Part shown: positions 1 through 8,406 of the stretch, piece after piece
Position numbering within the stretch: position 1 is the first letter of the stretch
How the letters are laid out: the number at the start of each line of letters is the position of its first letter
Assembly (NCBI RefSeq): GCF_019104945.1
Contig: NZ_JAHRWW010000011.1
Location: 1 to 64,000, forward strand
Direction of reading: 5' to 3'
From: Thermomonas sp.
Lineage (GTDB): Bacteria > Pseudomonadota > Gammaproteobacteria > Xanthomonadales > Xanthomonadaceae
Length of the DNA: 64,000 bases
The notes under the pieces: model-generated
What the model saw: the letters and a program-made list of their open reading frames with translations, nothing else
Database searches by the model: none
What the model was told of the DNA's origin: nothing
Translations under genes and position numbers: made by a program

Positions 1-510
1 GCACCGGGCAACCACGAGTATTACAGCGACTACAACGCGTGGATGACCCACTTCCGCAGCCTGGGGCTTAAAACGCTGGAAAACCAAAGCGTCAACATTG
101 ACATCAACGGCGCACGGCTCGCGCTTTCAGGCGTGGGCGACCCTACCTTTTACCGCAAAGGCCCTGTGCACCACGACGGCGGTATTGCCCCCGATATTCC
201 CGCGGTTGTGCAGCAGGCCCAAGGCAGCGACTTTCACATCTTGATTGCGCACCAACCCAAGCTTGCGCGTGAAGCCGCCGCCACAGGAAGAATTGATCTT
301 CAAATCTCCGGCCACACCCACGGCGGGCATATCGTGGGTATGGACCGCTGGCTGGTTGCGCCATTCAACGACGGCTTCGTGCGCGGGCGCTACCAAATAG
401 GCAGTATGGCGCTCTACGTCGTTCCCGGCGCGGGCCTATGGGACGGCTTCAGCACCCGCTTAGGCGTGCCAGCCAAAATTAACGTGTTTATTTTGAAGAA
501 GGGCGGCTAG
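1..510 (+). CDS. Calcineurin-like metallophosphoesterase, 3' part
   Basis: The reading frame is open from base 1, so the start lies outside the window; about 169 residues are visible. It begins with a GNHE motif and carries GHTHGG near residues 104-109, two of the metal-binding blocks of the calcineurin-like phosphoesterase fold. The GHTHGG form is typical of the YkuE-type membrane-associated branch. Such enzymes use two metal ions to hydrolyse phosphoester or pyrophosphate bonds; the substrate cannot be told from this fragment. The gene ends at a TAG overlapped by a short stem-loop with a T-run. The N-terminal part, including any membrane anchor, is missing. Confidence 0.85.
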   Translation, partial: APGNHEYYSDYNAWMTHFRSLGLKTLENQSVNIDINGARLALSGVGDPTFYRKGPVHHDGGIAPDIPAVVQQAQGSDFHILIAHQPKLAREAAATGRIDLQISGHTHGGHIVGMDRWLVAPFNDGFVRGRYQIGSMALYVVPGAGLWDGFSTRLGVPAKINVFILKKGG

Positions 511-527
511 CGCGGCAGGCGCTTTTT
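509..527 (+). terminator. Short intrinsic terminator after the phosphoesterase
   Basis: A 5-bp stem (AGCGC/GCGCT) with a GGCAG loop is followed directly by five T, starting inside the stop codon of the upstream gene. The stem is short but GC-rich. Seen directly; function inferred. Confidence 0.5.
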
Positions 528-930
528 CCAACTGCCACGGCCATTGAATGCGATAGTAAATCGCTCAACCAGGTGTCCGTGGGAGAGGGGCAAGACCACA
601 GTATCGATTTCCGATGAGCGATCCGGTCTGGCCATACCCGGGTTGTAGAATTATTCGTGCTTATTTGCTAATTAAACTGCACTTATTCGCGAATTAAACA
701 TTCTTGTACTTATCATTCTGCCTCGGCCATCGAGCAGTTCAGGCTAGCGCCAATACCCTGCAGAGCCACGCGGCCGCTTTGTTTGAAGCGGCCTCACGCT
801 CGAAACTCTGAACAATTACTGTACGCGCCAGTTCTATATTCAGTTTTCGTTACGCCGCCATGGGCGACAGTGGCCCCACGCAGCAACCATAACGCTGCGG
901 ATTACAACATTCACACGGAGGTTTATCCCC
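511..930. other. 420-bp intergenic region upstream of the Ax21-family gene
   Basis: No convincing gene is present; the open frames here lack homology and ribosome-binding sites. The stretch from about 650 to 720 is much more AT-rich than its surroundings and holds a 22-bp-period tandem repeat (660-699). A weak TATATT at 835-840 could be a -10 element, but no good -35 was found. A clear Shine-Dalgarno (GGAGG around 918-922) precedes the ATG at 931. The region looks like a long regulatory leader for the outer-membrane protein gene. Confidence 0.5.
660..699. repeat. Two 18-bp direct repeats at 22-bp period
   Basis: CTTATT-N4-AATTAAAC occurs at 660-677 and again at 682-699, an exact match outside the four variable bases. 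The 22-bp period equals two helical turns, so both copies face the same side of DNA. A third partial copy (CTTATCATT) follows near 709. This geometry suits a dimeric activator or repressor of the downstream gene; the protein is unknown. Confidence 0.6.
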
Positions 931-1491
931 ATGAAGCGTTTTACGATTGCACTCGCCCTTGCTGCTGCCCTGCCTTTCGCTGCCACTGCGGCTGACGGCA
1001 TCAACTACAACTATGTGCAGGGCGGCTATGTCCAGTCCCGCGTTGACGGCCACAAGGCTGCTGATGGTTACGGCGTGGCCGGCTCGGTCGCCGTGCACCC
1101 GAACGTCCACGTGTTCGGCAGCTATGCCAACCAAGACATCAAGAACACCAATGTAGATTTCGACCAGTGGACCATCGGTGCCGGTTATAACAAGACGATC
1201 GGTTCGCGTACCGACTTCGTTGCCAATGCGGCCTATGAGAAGGTTGACGCTGGCCACGGTATCAACGCGGACGGCTACAGCGTAGAAGGCGGCGTGCGCA
1301 GCATGTTGGCTTCGAACATCGAAGGTTATGCCCTGCTCGGCTACGCCGACGGTGATGATATCGATGGCGACGTTTATGGCCGCTTCGGTGCCACCGCCCA
1401 CTTCACCCCGAACTGGGGCGTGGACGCCAATGTGCGCCTGATCAAGGGTGGCGACACCCAATGGTTCATCGGCCCGCGCTTCAGCTGGTAA
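931..1491 (+). CDS. Ax21-family outer-membrane protein
   Basis: A 186-residue precursor. Residues 1-21 form a Sec signal peptide ending in ATAA. The mature part begins with YNYVQGGYV and shows alternating hydrophobic/polar strands with repeated G-aromatic patterns, ending in an aromatic C-terminus (RFSW) typical of outer-membrane beta-barrels. Composition and the opening motif match the Ax21/OmpO family of Xanthomonas and Stenotrophomonas, small 8-strand-like barrels whose role is debated. The gene stands alone, preceded by a long AT-containing leader and closed by a strong bidirectional hairpin. Family assignment is from recognition; function is not established. Confidence 0.85.
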   Translation: MKRFTIALALAAALPFAATAADGINYNYVQGGYVQSRVDGHKAADGYGVAGSVAVHPNVHVFGSYANQDIKNTNVDFDQWTIGAGYNKTIGSRTDFVANAAYEKVDAGHGINADGYSVEGGVRSMLASNIEGYALLGYADGDDIDGDVYGRFGATAHFTPNWGVDANVRLIKGGDTQWFIGPRFSW

Positions 1492-1511
1492 GTCTTACCC
1501 ACGTAGCACAA

Positions 1512-1540
1512 CCAAACGCCCGGCAGTGCCGGGCGTTTGG
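1512..1540. terminator. Bidirectional hairpin between Ax21 and gpsA
   Basis: A perfect 13-bp stem with a 3-base loop (AGT) lies between the convergent ends of the Ax21 gene and gpsA. The arm is CCAAACGCCCGGC. No long T-run follows on the plus strand, but the stem supplies GTTTGG and TTTG-rich flanks on both sides. Likely a shared terminator. Confidence 0.75.
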
Positions 1541-1558
1541 CTATGTGGGTTTTGCAGA

Positions 1559-2587
1559 TTAACCGAACAGCGTTTGCGGGTATTCGGCCTTGCGTTCGCG
1601 CGCCATCAATCTCGCCAGCCCTTCGGCTGGGGTGACGGTACCGTGTAAGACATCACGCACACCTTCGGCGATGGGTAGGTCGATGCCGTGAATCCCAGCC
1701 AGCCGCATCACTTCATCGGCGGTTTGCAGCGATTCCACTACTTGGCCAATGTCACGTACCGCATCGGCAATGCTCGAACCACGCCCAAGGGCAAGGCCTA
1801 AGCGCCGGTTACGCGACAGATCGCCGGTGCAGGTCAGCACGAGATCCCCCAGCCCCGCCAGCCCCATCAGTGTTTCCGGGCGGCCACCGAGGGCGATATT
1901 GACCCGCAGCATTTCATTGAGGCCGCGGGTGATGAGCCCAGCGCGGGCATTAAGGCCCAGGCCCATGCCATCGGCCACGCCGGTAGCCACGGCCAGCACG
2001 TTTTTCATCGCACCGCCAAGCTCAGCCCCGCGCATATCGTTGCCGGTATAGGCACGAAACGCCGGGCCGTGCAGCACATCGGCCACCTGCTTGCAGAACA
2101 CGTCGTCATCGGCGTGTACGGTGAGCGCAGTGGGCAGCCCTTCGGCCACCTCTTTGGCAAACGACGGGCCGGTGACCACGGCCAGCGGCACGTCTTCGCC
2201 CAGCACGTCGGCAGCTACTTCATGCAGAAAACGCCCACTGCCGGGTTCAAACCCCTTGGTGGCCCACGCCACACCGGCCTGCGGTGGGCGCAGTGGTGCC
2301 AGCGCGCGCAGGGTTTCGGCAAATGCGTGCGAAGGCACTACCACCAGCACCAGCGTGGCATCGGCCAAGGCCTCATGCAGCGAGGTGGTGGCGCGCAAAC
2401 CCGCAGGCAGGGCAATGCCCGGCAGGTAGCGCGGGTTTTCGCCTTGACCTTCGATCGCGGCGATGGTGGCGGCGTCACGCCCCCACAGCACTGCTTTGTG
2501 GCCGTGGCGGGCAATGAGTGCCGCAAGCGCGGTGCCCCAAGAGCCCGCGCCCAGCACCGCAACCGATACGGGCGGTTGTTGCGTCAT
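1559..2587 (-). CDS. gpsA: Glycerol-3-phosphate dehydrogenase [NAD(P)+]
   Basis: A 342-residue cytosolic enzyme reducing dihydroxyacetone phosphate to sn-glycerol 3-phosphate, the backbone donor for phospholipids. The N-terminal Rossmann motif is [11 protein letters not shown] (residues about 11-21). [19 protein letters not shown] and [13 protein letters not shown] follow in the usual order, with the catalytic lysine in the last motif near residue 195. Length is normal for the family. It is the last gene of a rhodanese-secB-gpsA block resembling E. coli yibN-grxC-secB-gpsA, but without grxC. The secB gene ends 11 bp upstream, so the two are probably co-transcribed. The other acyl-glycerol gene plsY lies at 10.9 kb. 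Confidence 0.96.
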   Translation of the reverse strand: MTQQPPVSVAVLGAGSWGTALAALIARHGHKAVLWGRDAATIAAIEGQGENPRYLPGIALPAGLRATTSLHEALADATLVLVVVPSHAFAETLRALAPLRPPQAGVAWATKGFEPGSGRFLHEVAADVLGEDVPLAVVTGPSFAKEVAEGLPTALTVHADDDVFCKQVADVLHGPAFRAYTGNDMRGAELGGAMKNVLAVATGVADGMGLGLNARAGLITRGLNEMLRVNIALGGRPETLMGLAGLGDLVLTCTGDLSRNRRLGLALGRGSSIADAVRDIGQVVESLQTADEVMRLAGIHGIDLPIAEGVRDVLHGTVTPAEGLARLMARERKAEYPQTLFG

Positions 2588-2598
2588 ACCGCTAAAAC

Positions 2599-3126
2599 TT
2601 AAGCGTTGCCAGCGGTTTCAGCGTCGGCTAGCGACGCATCACCTTGCCCAACTTGCGCAGCGCGCTGACGCAGGGTTTCGGCATACAGCGCATCAAAATT
2701 GATCGGCTGCATCGGGAACGGCGGGAAGCCGCCTGCGGTGATCAGTTGGCCCACGGTGGCCGAGGCATACGGGTACAGAATGTTCGGGCACTGAATGCCG
2801 AGCATGGCATCCAGAATATGGTCTTCCATGCCGCCCAAGCCAAATACACCAGCCTGCTCCACTTCAGCAAGGTACGCCGTTTTGCCGTTGATGGTGCAGG
2901 TCAGGGTGATGCCGAGGCTAACTTCGAAGGCGTTTTCGCCCAAACGCTGCACCTTTTGGTTCAGCTTCATTTGCAGATCGGGCTGGCCCTGTTCGTTGAA
3001 TACCTGCGGCGCGTTCGGCGCTTCGAAGGAAATATCCTTCACATACAGCTTTTCGACGGTGAACATCGCGCCCTGCGGCTGATCTTCGGCGGCTGCGGCG
3101 GTGCCGTTCAGGTTTTCATCGGACAT
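2599..3126 (-). CDS. secB: Protein-export chaperone SecB
   Basis: A 175-residue protein matching Sec[20 protein letters not shown] near the N-terminus, then the [22 protein letters not shown] strand region and the [20 protein letters not shown] block. SecB is a cytosolic tetramer that keeps precursor proteins unfolded and hands them to SecA. The start has a good GGAG ribosome-binding site. The alanine- and charge-rich extension at both ends is normal for this lineage. It sits between a rhodanese gene and gpsA on the same strand. Confidence 0.96.
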   Translation of the reverse strand: MSDENLNGTAAAAEDQPQGAMFTVEKLYVKDISFEAPNAPQVFNEQGQPDLQMKLNQKVQRLGENAFEVSLGITLTCTINGKTAYLAEVEQAGVFGLGGMEDHILDAMLGIQCPNILYPYASATVGQLITAGGFPPFPMQPINFDALYAETLRQRAAQVGQGDASLADAETAGNA

Positions 3127-3248
3127 GGAACACTCCAGAAACTTGGGTGGTGCAATGGAAAGGAAGGTGTGAATAAACGCACCGGAAATACGGCACTTCT
3201 AACGATGTGGGGCGCAAACGCGCAATCACAAGGTGGTTTCGAAAAAAC

Positions 3249-3683
3249 TTAACGCCCCTTAACCAGCGGCAGATCGGCCATTTGCCAAGCGCGAATGCCG
3301 CCTTCCAGCACAGACACATTGGCAAACCCGGCTTTACGCAAGCGCTTGGCCGCCGTGGTTGCGGTTTGGCCGACATTGCACACAAGCACCACCGGCAGCG
3401 CTTTGGCAGGCGCAAGGTTTTTACTTTCTGGGTCGAATTGGCTCATCTGCACGTTTTTCGCGCCCGCGATATGGCCTTTATCGAAGTCATTGATGGCGCG
3501 CAGATCCACCACGAGGGCGTCATCGCGGTTGATCAGCGCTACCAGCTGCGCTGGGCCAATGCGGCGGATGCCACTGAGCAAACCGGCAATTTCGTTGCCG
3601 ATCAGCGCTAGGGTAATGCCCACCAGCGCAAGCGAAAGCAGCAGGTGGCGGCTTAAAAAGTCGGTCAGTTCGGCGATGGTCAC
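3249..3683 (-). CDS. Membrane-anchored rhodanese-like protein (YibN type)
   Basis: A 144-residue protein with one transmembrane segment near residues 13-35 (LLLSLALVGITLALIGN) followed by a single rhodanese domain. The active-site loop CNVGQTAT (residues about 100-107) keeps the catalytic cysteine. VVDLRAINDFDKGHIAGAKN is the classic CH2A-type motif. Such proteins transfer sulfane sulfur, but the physiological acceptor is unknown. The assigned start is GTG. It is the first gene of the block leading to secB and gpsA, in the place held by yibN in E. coli. Confidence 0.88.
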   Translation of the reverse strand: MTIAELTDFLSRHLLLSLALVGITLALIGNEIAGLLSGIRRIGPAQLVALINRDDALVVDLRAINDFDKGHIAGAKNVQMSQFDPESKNLAPAKALPVVLVCNVGQTATTAAKRLRKAGFANVSVLEGGIRAWQMADLPLVKGR

Positions 3684-3732
3684 GTTTCAATGGCCGGAAA
3701 ATGCAGGGCGGCCATTGTAGCGGCTTGCGCGG

Positions 3733-4152
3733 CTATTCGTCCTGCCAGAGGTTGGGCATGCCGCTCATCTGCCACCAAACACGCCCAGCTTCGTCGTAAT
3801 GCCAGCGCTCGCGGTAGCGCACACTGCGCTCGGCCAAGGTGTTGCGATTGATGACGCCAATCTCAATATCGCGCACCACATCACCATTGCCCAGAACCGT
3901 GCCGCCGACGTCGCGATAGGTGGAAATTTGTACCTGCTTATAGCGCGACAGCTCCAAATCGGTGATGGGCTGCTGCTTGCGCAGCTCCGGGTCCACCAAG
4001 CCCCACGCACCCTCGAAATCGCCCCAGCGAATCGCCGCCGACCACGAATACTGCGCTTCTTCCAGCGCGCTGCCTTTGCTGGCCGACTTCGGGCAGCCTG
4101 CCAACATCAAAACACTCAATAACAACAGGCAGCGCAATAACCATTGGCGCAT
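3733..4152 (-). CDS. Putative lipoprotein of unknown function
   Basis: I placed the start at the ATG that gives a signal peptide MRQWLLRCLLLLSVLMLAGC; the LAGC lipobox puts the lipidated cysteine near residue 20. An upstream in-frame start would add 15 residues before the signal and is less likely. The mature part (about 120 residues) has conserved-looking YSWSAAIRWGDFEGAWGLVDP and RYRERWHYDE segments. I do not know a function; periplasmic or outer-membrane location is inferred from the lipobox. Its stop is close to the start of the rhodanese gene on the same strand and it follows the thioesterase-like gene immediately. Confidence 0.75.
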   Translation of the reverse strand: MRQWLLRCLLLLSVLMLAGCPKSASKGSALEEAQYSWSAAIRWGDFEGAWGLVDPELRKQQPITDLELSRYKQVQISTYRDVGGTVLGNGDVVRDIEIGVINRNTLAERSVRYRERWHYDEAGRVWWQMSGMPNLWQDE

Positions 4153-4197
4153 GGGGGTTCCCCGATTCGAGTCAGCGCTCATCGTAACCGTTTGCAC

Positions 4198-4668
4198 TTA
4201 GCTCTTGGCAATGGCCACGTAACGCCCCACGAACGTTGCGGCCGTGCCGCCATCGGTCAGCACGGTCTTTGCCTGCAGACGAATGCTGGCGCGCCCCTGC
4301 TTGCGTAGCGTATCGGCCAGTGCGGCGTGCTCGGCCACATCGTCGTATGTGGCCTCTACCACGATGTCTTCAAATACCGGCTTGAGGTAGCGCACGCGGC
4401 TATCGGCCACAAACACGTCGGCATGCAGGCCTGCTTGCGCAAGTTCAAGCGATACGAGACCCCAAGCGGAAATGGTCATCAGCGAAACCAAGCTGCCGCC
4501 AAACGCGCAGGCTTTATCGTTGACATTTGCGGCCAGCGGCGCCGACAGACGCAAACAGCCGTGCTGCCAGCTCAAGATTCGGGGCTGGAGCGCGGCCACG
4601 GGGGGCATGCCGGCAAAATGGGTGTTCAGCGCGTCCAGCGCGGTGGGGGAAAGCGAGGGTGTGTCCAT
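4198..4668 (-). CDS. Hotdog-fold thioesterase-like protein (YiiD C-terminal type)
   Basis: A 156-residue single-domain protein. The segment NVNDKACAFGGSLVSLMTISAWGLVSL (around residues 48-74) with a following VFVADSRVRYLKPV strand is the signature of the YiiD C-terminal thioesterase family. These are small hotdog-fold proteins thought to act on acyl thioesters; substrates are not known. The gene is transcribed divergently from hemD with only 44 bp between the starts, so the two promoters must overlap. Downstream comes a lipoprotein gene 45 bp away. Confidence 0.8.
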   Translation of the reverse strand: MDTPSLSPTALDALNTHFAGMPPVAALQPRILSWQHGCLRLSAPLAANVNDKACAFGGSLVSLMTISAWGLVSLELAQAGLHADVFVADSRVRYLKPVFEDIVVEATYDDVAEHAALADTLRKQGRASIRLQAKTVLTDGGTAATFVGRYVAIAKS

Positions 4669-4712
4669 GCGTCAAGCCTGACGCATTCGCCCCACTATGC
4701 CAAGCTGTATGC

Positions 4713-5486
4713 ATGCAGCCTGTTAGCAATCAACCTCTTCCGCTTCAAGACTGGGCCGTATTGTCGCTGCGTCCGCGCGGCCAGCACGCCAGTTTGCGCA
4801 AGGCCGCCGCGCGTACCGGGGCGCGGCTTGTGGCGGTTTCGGTCTTGGCCATTCGCCCGCTTTGCGATGCACACACGCTGCACACCCTACAAGAAGCGCT
4901 TGCCGCCGATTGCGTCCTTTTCACCAGCCCGAATGCAGTCGCCGCAGCCGCTCGGCTTGTGCCGCTGCACGCGCAAACAACACAGCACTGGATTGCGGTG
5001 GGCGAAGGCACGCGCCGCGCACTCCAGCGGCATGGCGTAAGCGCTCTTGCACCTTCGCGCATGGACAGCGAGGGGCTGCTCGCACTGGCGCCGCTACGCT
5101 GCGTGGCGCACCGCCGCGTTGGCCTGATTACCGCCCCCGGCGGGCGCGGCATGTTGGAGCCTGTGCTGCGCGAACGTGGCGCGGAGGTGATTCGCGCCAA
5201 TGTGTACCAACGGGTGACAGTAGAACTTTCGGCGCACCAACGCGCACAGCTGAACACCCTTCTACAGCAGCCGCAGCAGGTTGCGCTGGCCGTTAGTAGC
5301 GGCGAAGCGCTGCAGGCCTTGCTGCAACAAACACCGCCAGCCGCGTTGATGCAGGTGCTCGTGCTGGCCGCCAGCGCACGCTTGGCGCAGCAGGCACGCG
5401 AAGCGGGCTTTACCCGCATTGCCACCGCCACCAGCGCGCGCCCAGCCGCCCTGCTGCACGCGGCCACCAAGGCGGCCTGCGCATGA
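4713..5486 (+). CDS. hemD: Uroporphyrinogen-III synthase
   Basis: A 257-residue protein that cyclises and inverts ring D of hydroxymethylbilane to make uroporphyrinogen III, in the cytosol. The two-domain alpha/beta fold is low in conservation, but VLFTSPNAV (residues about 66-74), WIAVGEGTRRAL, VGLITAPGGRGML and the C-terminal VLAASARLAQQAREAGF are typical of HemD. I chose the ATG at 4713; the longer open frame upstream overlaps the divergent thioesterase gene. The stop overlaps the next start (ATGA), so it is co-translated with the exporter-like gene. hemF lies two genes downstream, forming a small tetrapyrrole cluster. Confidence 0.88.
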   Translation: MQPVSNQPLPLQDWAVLSLRPRGQHASLRKAAARTGARLVAVSVLAIRPLCDAHTLHTLQEALAADCVLFTSPNAVAAAARLVPLHAQTTQHWIAVGEGTRRALQRHGVSALAPSRMDSEGLLALAPLRCVAHRRVGLITAPGGRGMLEPVLRERGAEVIRANVYQRVTVELSAHQRAQLNTLLQQPQQVALAVSSGEALQALLQQTPPAALMQVLVLAASARLAQQAREAGFTRIATATSARPAALLHAATKAACA

Positions 5487-6316
5487 TGTTTGTGGTGGTG
5501 GCTGCGCTGTGCAGCGTGTTGGTTTCGGTATTGCTGAAGCTGGCCAAGCGCGCCGATATCGCGATTGATCAAGCGGTGGCATGGAATTATGTAACCACAA
5601 CGGCGCTGACTCTATTTACCCTGCAGCCCAGCGCCAACGTGCTGCAGCACGCGGGTGTGCTGTGGCTGGTGTTCGCCGCCTTGGGTGTGCTGCTGCCGAC
5701 CATCTTTTTGGCGCTGGCGGCCTCGGTGCGCCACGCTGGGATCGTGCGTTCGGACGCCGCGCAGCGGCTATCACTGCTGATCCCACTCCTCGCCGCGTTC
5801 ACCCTGTTCGGCGAAACACCCGCACCCCTCAAGCTCGTGGGCTGCGCGCTGGGGCTGTTGGCACTGCTGGCGATGGTGTGGCGCACATCACCGCAGGCGC
5901 AGCCCCAATGGCGCTGGCCGCTGCTGGTGTTCTTCGGCTTTGGCGTGATCGATGTGTTGTTCAAACGCATTGCAGCGGCGGGCATCCCACTGGGCAGTTC
6001 GCTGGCCGCCGTGTTTTCACTGGCGCTGTTGGTGGCCTTCCTCATTGTGTGGAAAAAACGTAACCCACTGACCTTGCGCAGCGCACTTGCAGGGCTGCTA
6101 TTAGGGCTGTTCAATTTTTCCAATATCTTGTTTTATCTAAAAGCCCACCGCGCCCTTCCCGAACACCCGGCCTTGGTGTTTGCCAGCATGAATTTAGGTG
6201 TCGTGACACTGGGTACTGCGGTGGGTGTGTTGGCCTTTCGTGAGCGCCTATCGCGCATCAACGCGCTGGGCGTGCTGTTGGCGCTGTTGGCGATTTTTCT
6301 TCTTACCCGCGCTTGA
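5483..6316 (+). CDS. DMT/EamA-type membrane transporter
   Basis: A 277-residue inner-membrane protein with about ten hydrophobic helices spread over its length and an internal duplication, as in drug/metabolite transporters of the EamA group. Motifs include [26 protein letters not shown] in the first half and a matching region with an [20 protein letters not shown] pattern in the second half. The substrate is unknown. It starts inside the hemD stop codon (4-bp overlap) and ends about 50 bp before hemF. This context allows a role in export of a tetrapyrrole intermediate or amine, but that is only inference. Confidence 0.85.
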   Translation: MMFVVVAALCSVLVSVLLKLAKRADIAIDQAVAWNYVTTTALTLFTLQPSANVLQHAGVLWLVFAALGVLLPTIFLALAASVRHAGIVRSDAAQRLSLLIPLLAAFTLFGETPAPLKLVGCALGLLALLAMVWRTSPQAQPQWRWPLLVFFGFGVIDVLFKRIAAAGIPLGSSLAAVFSLALLVAFLIVWKKRNPLTLRSALAGLLLGLFNFSNILFYLKAHRALPEHPALVFASMNLGVVTLGTAVGVLAFRERLSRINALGVLLALLAIFLLTRA

Positions 6317-6357
6317 TCCATATCAGCATTTACGCCCACACCACCTGCGCGCATCGC

Positions 6358-6363
6358 TACAAT
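6358..6363 (+). promoter_or_regulatory. Candidate -10 element for leaderless hemF mRNA
   Basis: TACAAT ends exactly six bases before the hemF ATG at 6370. Transcription normally starts about seven bases after this hexamer, so the mRNA would begin at or next to the start codon. No good -35 was seen and no Shine-Dalgarno precedes the ATG. Confidence 0.45.
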
Positions 6364-6369
6364 TTGCGA

Positions 6370-7290
6370 ATGAATAGCATTCCCGATATCAGCACTGTCC
6401 ACGCGTACCTCACCGGCCTGCAAGACCGTATTTGCAGCGCGATTGAAGCCGCCGACGGCAGCGCCACCTTTCAAGAAGATCACTGGACGCGCAGCGAAGG
6501 CGGTGGCGGGCGCACCCGTGTGCTACGCAACGGCGCGGTGTTTGAGCAAGCGGGTATTGGTTTTTCTAACGTCACCGGCAGCACCCTGCCGCCTTCGGCC
6601 ACGGCCGCGCGGCCAGAGTTGGCAGGTGCGTCGTGGCATGCGGTGGGCGTGTCGCTGGTGTTTCATCCCAAAAACCCGTACCTGCCCACCACCCATGCCA
6701 ATGTGCGGCATTTTCGTGCGCTGCGCGACGGCGAGCCGGTGGCGTGGTGGTTTGGCGGCGGCTTCGACCTGACCCCGTTCTATCCGTTTGATGATGACGT
6801 GCTGCACTGGCACCAAGTGGCGCGCACGCTATGCGAACCGTTTGGTGGGCAGGAGCGCTACGAGGCGCATAAGCGCTGGTGCGACGAGTATTTCAACCTC
6901 AAACACCGGCAAGAAACGCGCGGTATTGGCGGGCTATTTTTTGATGATTTGCACGGTGACTTCGCGCAGTCGTTTGCGTATCTACAAGCCGTCGGCAATG
7001 GCTTTTTAGACGCCTATTTGCCGATCGTGGAACGTCGCAAAGACACGCCCTATGGCGAGCGTGAGCGCCAGTTCCAGCTGTATCGGCGCGGCCGCTATGT
7101 GGAGTTCAATCTCGTGTTCGACCGTGGCACGCATTTTGGCCTGCAGTCGGGCGGGCGCACCGAATCCATTTTGATGAGCATGCCGCCGCTGGCACGCTGG
7201 GAGTATGGCTATACACCTGCTGCCGGCAGCGCCGAAGCGCTGCTCTCCGACTATCTACGCCCGCGCGATTGGCTGCGCGAGCTGGGTTAA
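6370..7290 (+). CDS. hemF: Oxygen-dependent coproporphyrinogen III oxidase
   Basis: A 306-residue enzyme that oxidatively decarboxylates coproporphyrinogen III to protoporphyrinogen IX using O2. Conserved blocks are FQEDHW (residues about 34-39), [62 protein letters not shown] and [31 protein letters not shown], all in order. Length matches E. coli HemF (299). The start was set at MNSIPDIS; the extra 19 codons upstream have no family match. No Shine-Dalgarno is visible and TACAAT lies six bases before the ATG, which suggests a leaderless message. The convergent arginase gene ends 10 bp downstream. Confidence 0.97.
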   Translation: MNSIPDISTVHAYLTGLQDRICSAIEAADGSATFQEDHWTRSEGGGGRTRVLRNGAVFEQAGIGFSNVTGSTLPPSATAARPELAGASWHAVGVSLVFHPKNPYLPTTHANVRHFRALRDGEPVAWWFGGGFDLTPFYPFDDDVLHWHQVARTLCEPFGGQERYEAHKRWCDEYFNLKHRQETRGIGGLFFDDLHGDFAQSFAYLQAVGNGFLDAYLPIVERRKDTPYGERERQFQLYRRGRYVEFNLVFDRGTHFGLQSGGRTESILMSMPPLARWEYGYTPAAGSAEALLSDYLRPRDWLRELG

Positions 7291-7300
7291 ACAGACGCGC

Positions 7301-8224
7301 TTAATCGCGCATTAGGGTGGATTTGCCAAACAGGCTTTCCACCAAATCTACGGCGAGCCGCGCGGTCATATTGCGGCGATCCAGCGCGGGGTTGACTTCC
7401 ACCAAGTCTAGCGAGCCAAGGCGGCCGCTATCAGCCACCATTTCCATAATGAGCTGCGCTTCGCGGTAGTTCACTCCTCCCGGCACGCGTGTGCCGGTAC
7501 CCGGCGCGATGCTGGGGTCAAGCATGTCTACGTCGAAGCTCACATGCAGATGGGTGTTGGCATCCACGCCTTCCAGCGCCTGCTCAACCGTGCGGCGCAT
7601 GCCTACTTCATCGATATGGCGCATGTCGTAGATATCGAGGCCATGCTGCTTGACCAGCTTCTTCTCGTCGGGGTCCACCGAGCGAATACCAATCTGCCGC
7701 ACCTGATGCGCCTGCAATACCGGCGCGCTGCCTCCCAGCGTCGTCAATGGCTCAGGGCCAAGACCAACAAGGCAAGCCACCGGCATTCCATGAATATTCC
7801 CACTGGGGGTGATATCGGAGGTGTTGAAATCGGCGTGCGCATCCAGCCACAGCACGCGCAGGTCTTTGCCCTTGGCCTTGCAGTGCGCTGCCACCGCAGC
7901 AATGGAGCCAATGGCCAAACAGTGATCACCGCCCAGCATGATCGGCATCCGCCCATCGCGGAGCTCACGCGTGCTGGTGTCAAACACAGCGCGGTTCCAC
8001 GCCACCACTTCGTGCAGGTGGCGGTAGCCATACACCGGTGGCGACTGCGGATTACGCGGGCCTTGGACATCGCCCACATCGCGCACATCCACACCGCGTG
8101 CCGCGATGGCCTGCACCAGCCCCGCCACGCGCAGGGCCTCCGGGCCCATCGACGCACCACGGCGCGATGCGCCAATATCGGTAGGAACGCCAAAGATAGA
8201 CACTGGCGAATAAGTACGACCCAT
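7301..8224 (-). CDS. rocF: Arginase
   Basis: A 307-residue binuclear manganese ureohydrolase converting arginine to ornithine and urea. Metal-binding motifs are intact: GGDHCLAIGS (residues about 109-118), DAHADFNT (around 138) and SFDVDMLDPSIAPGTGTRVPGG (around 240). The N-terminus VSIFGVPTDIGASRRGASMGP is typical. I set the start at MGRTYSPV; the longer open frame runs through the tRNA-Thr gene and cannot be coding. The gene lies 65 bp downstream of that tRNA on the same strand, so it may be read from the tRNA promoter. Arginase rather than agmatinase is chosen from the N-terminal motif; the gene symbol is by family convention. Confidence 0.92.
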   Translation of the reverse strand: MGRTYSPVSIFGVPTDIGASRRGASMGPEALRVAGLVQAIAARGVDVRDVGDVQGPRNPQSPPVYGYRHLHEVVAWNRAVFDTSTRELRDGRMPIMLGGDHCLAIGSIAAVAAHCKAKGKDLRVLWLDAHADFNTSDITPSGNIHGMPVACLVGLGPEPLTTLGGSAPVLQAHQVRQIGIRSVDPDEKKLVKQHGLDIYDMRHIDEVGMRRTVEQALEGVDANTHLHVSFDVDMLDPSIAPGTGTRVPGGVNYREAQLIMEMVADSGRLGSLDLVEVNPALDRRNMTARLAVDLVESLFGKSTLMRD

Positions 8225-8289
8225 AAAGCCCCCGGCGCTTGCGTTGTTATCGTTATGCCACGTCGGCAGTCCCCACGACGTGTAGAAAT

Positions 8290-8365
8290 TGGTGCCGCTT
8301 ATCCGAATCGAACGGATGACCTGCTGTTTACAAGGCAGCTGCTCTACCAACTGAGCTAAAGCGGC
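8290..8365 (-). tRNA. tRNA-Thr (anticodon TGT)
   Basis: The minus strand folds into a full 76-nt cloverleaf including encoded CCA. The acceptor stem is GCCGCTT/AAGCGGC, the D-arm is GCTC/GAGC, the T-stem is ATCCG/CGGAT with loop TTCGATT, and the anticodon loop is CTTGTAA. It closely resembles E. coli tRNA-Thr(TGT). The base pair closing the anticodon loop (31-39) is C-A instead of a Watson-Crick pair. Synteny with birA-coaX matches E. coli birA-coaA-thrU. Confidence 0.97.
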
Positions 8366-8406
8366 AAGGGCGCCATTCTAGCAGGGACGCGGCGGTTTTT
8401 TTCTAC

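Noticed and set aside
850..1461. 203-codon open frame opposite the Ax21 gene
   Set aside because: No ribosome site or family match; a GC-driven shadow of a real secreted protein gene.
4745..5572. 275-codon open frame opposite hemD
   Set aside because: Biased residues (Cys/Arg/Ser/Ala) and no homology; hemD on the plus strand is well supported.
8225..8350. N-terminal extension of arginase by 42 codons
   Set aside because: It reads antisense-free through the mature tRNA-Thr gene; the family start is at 8224.
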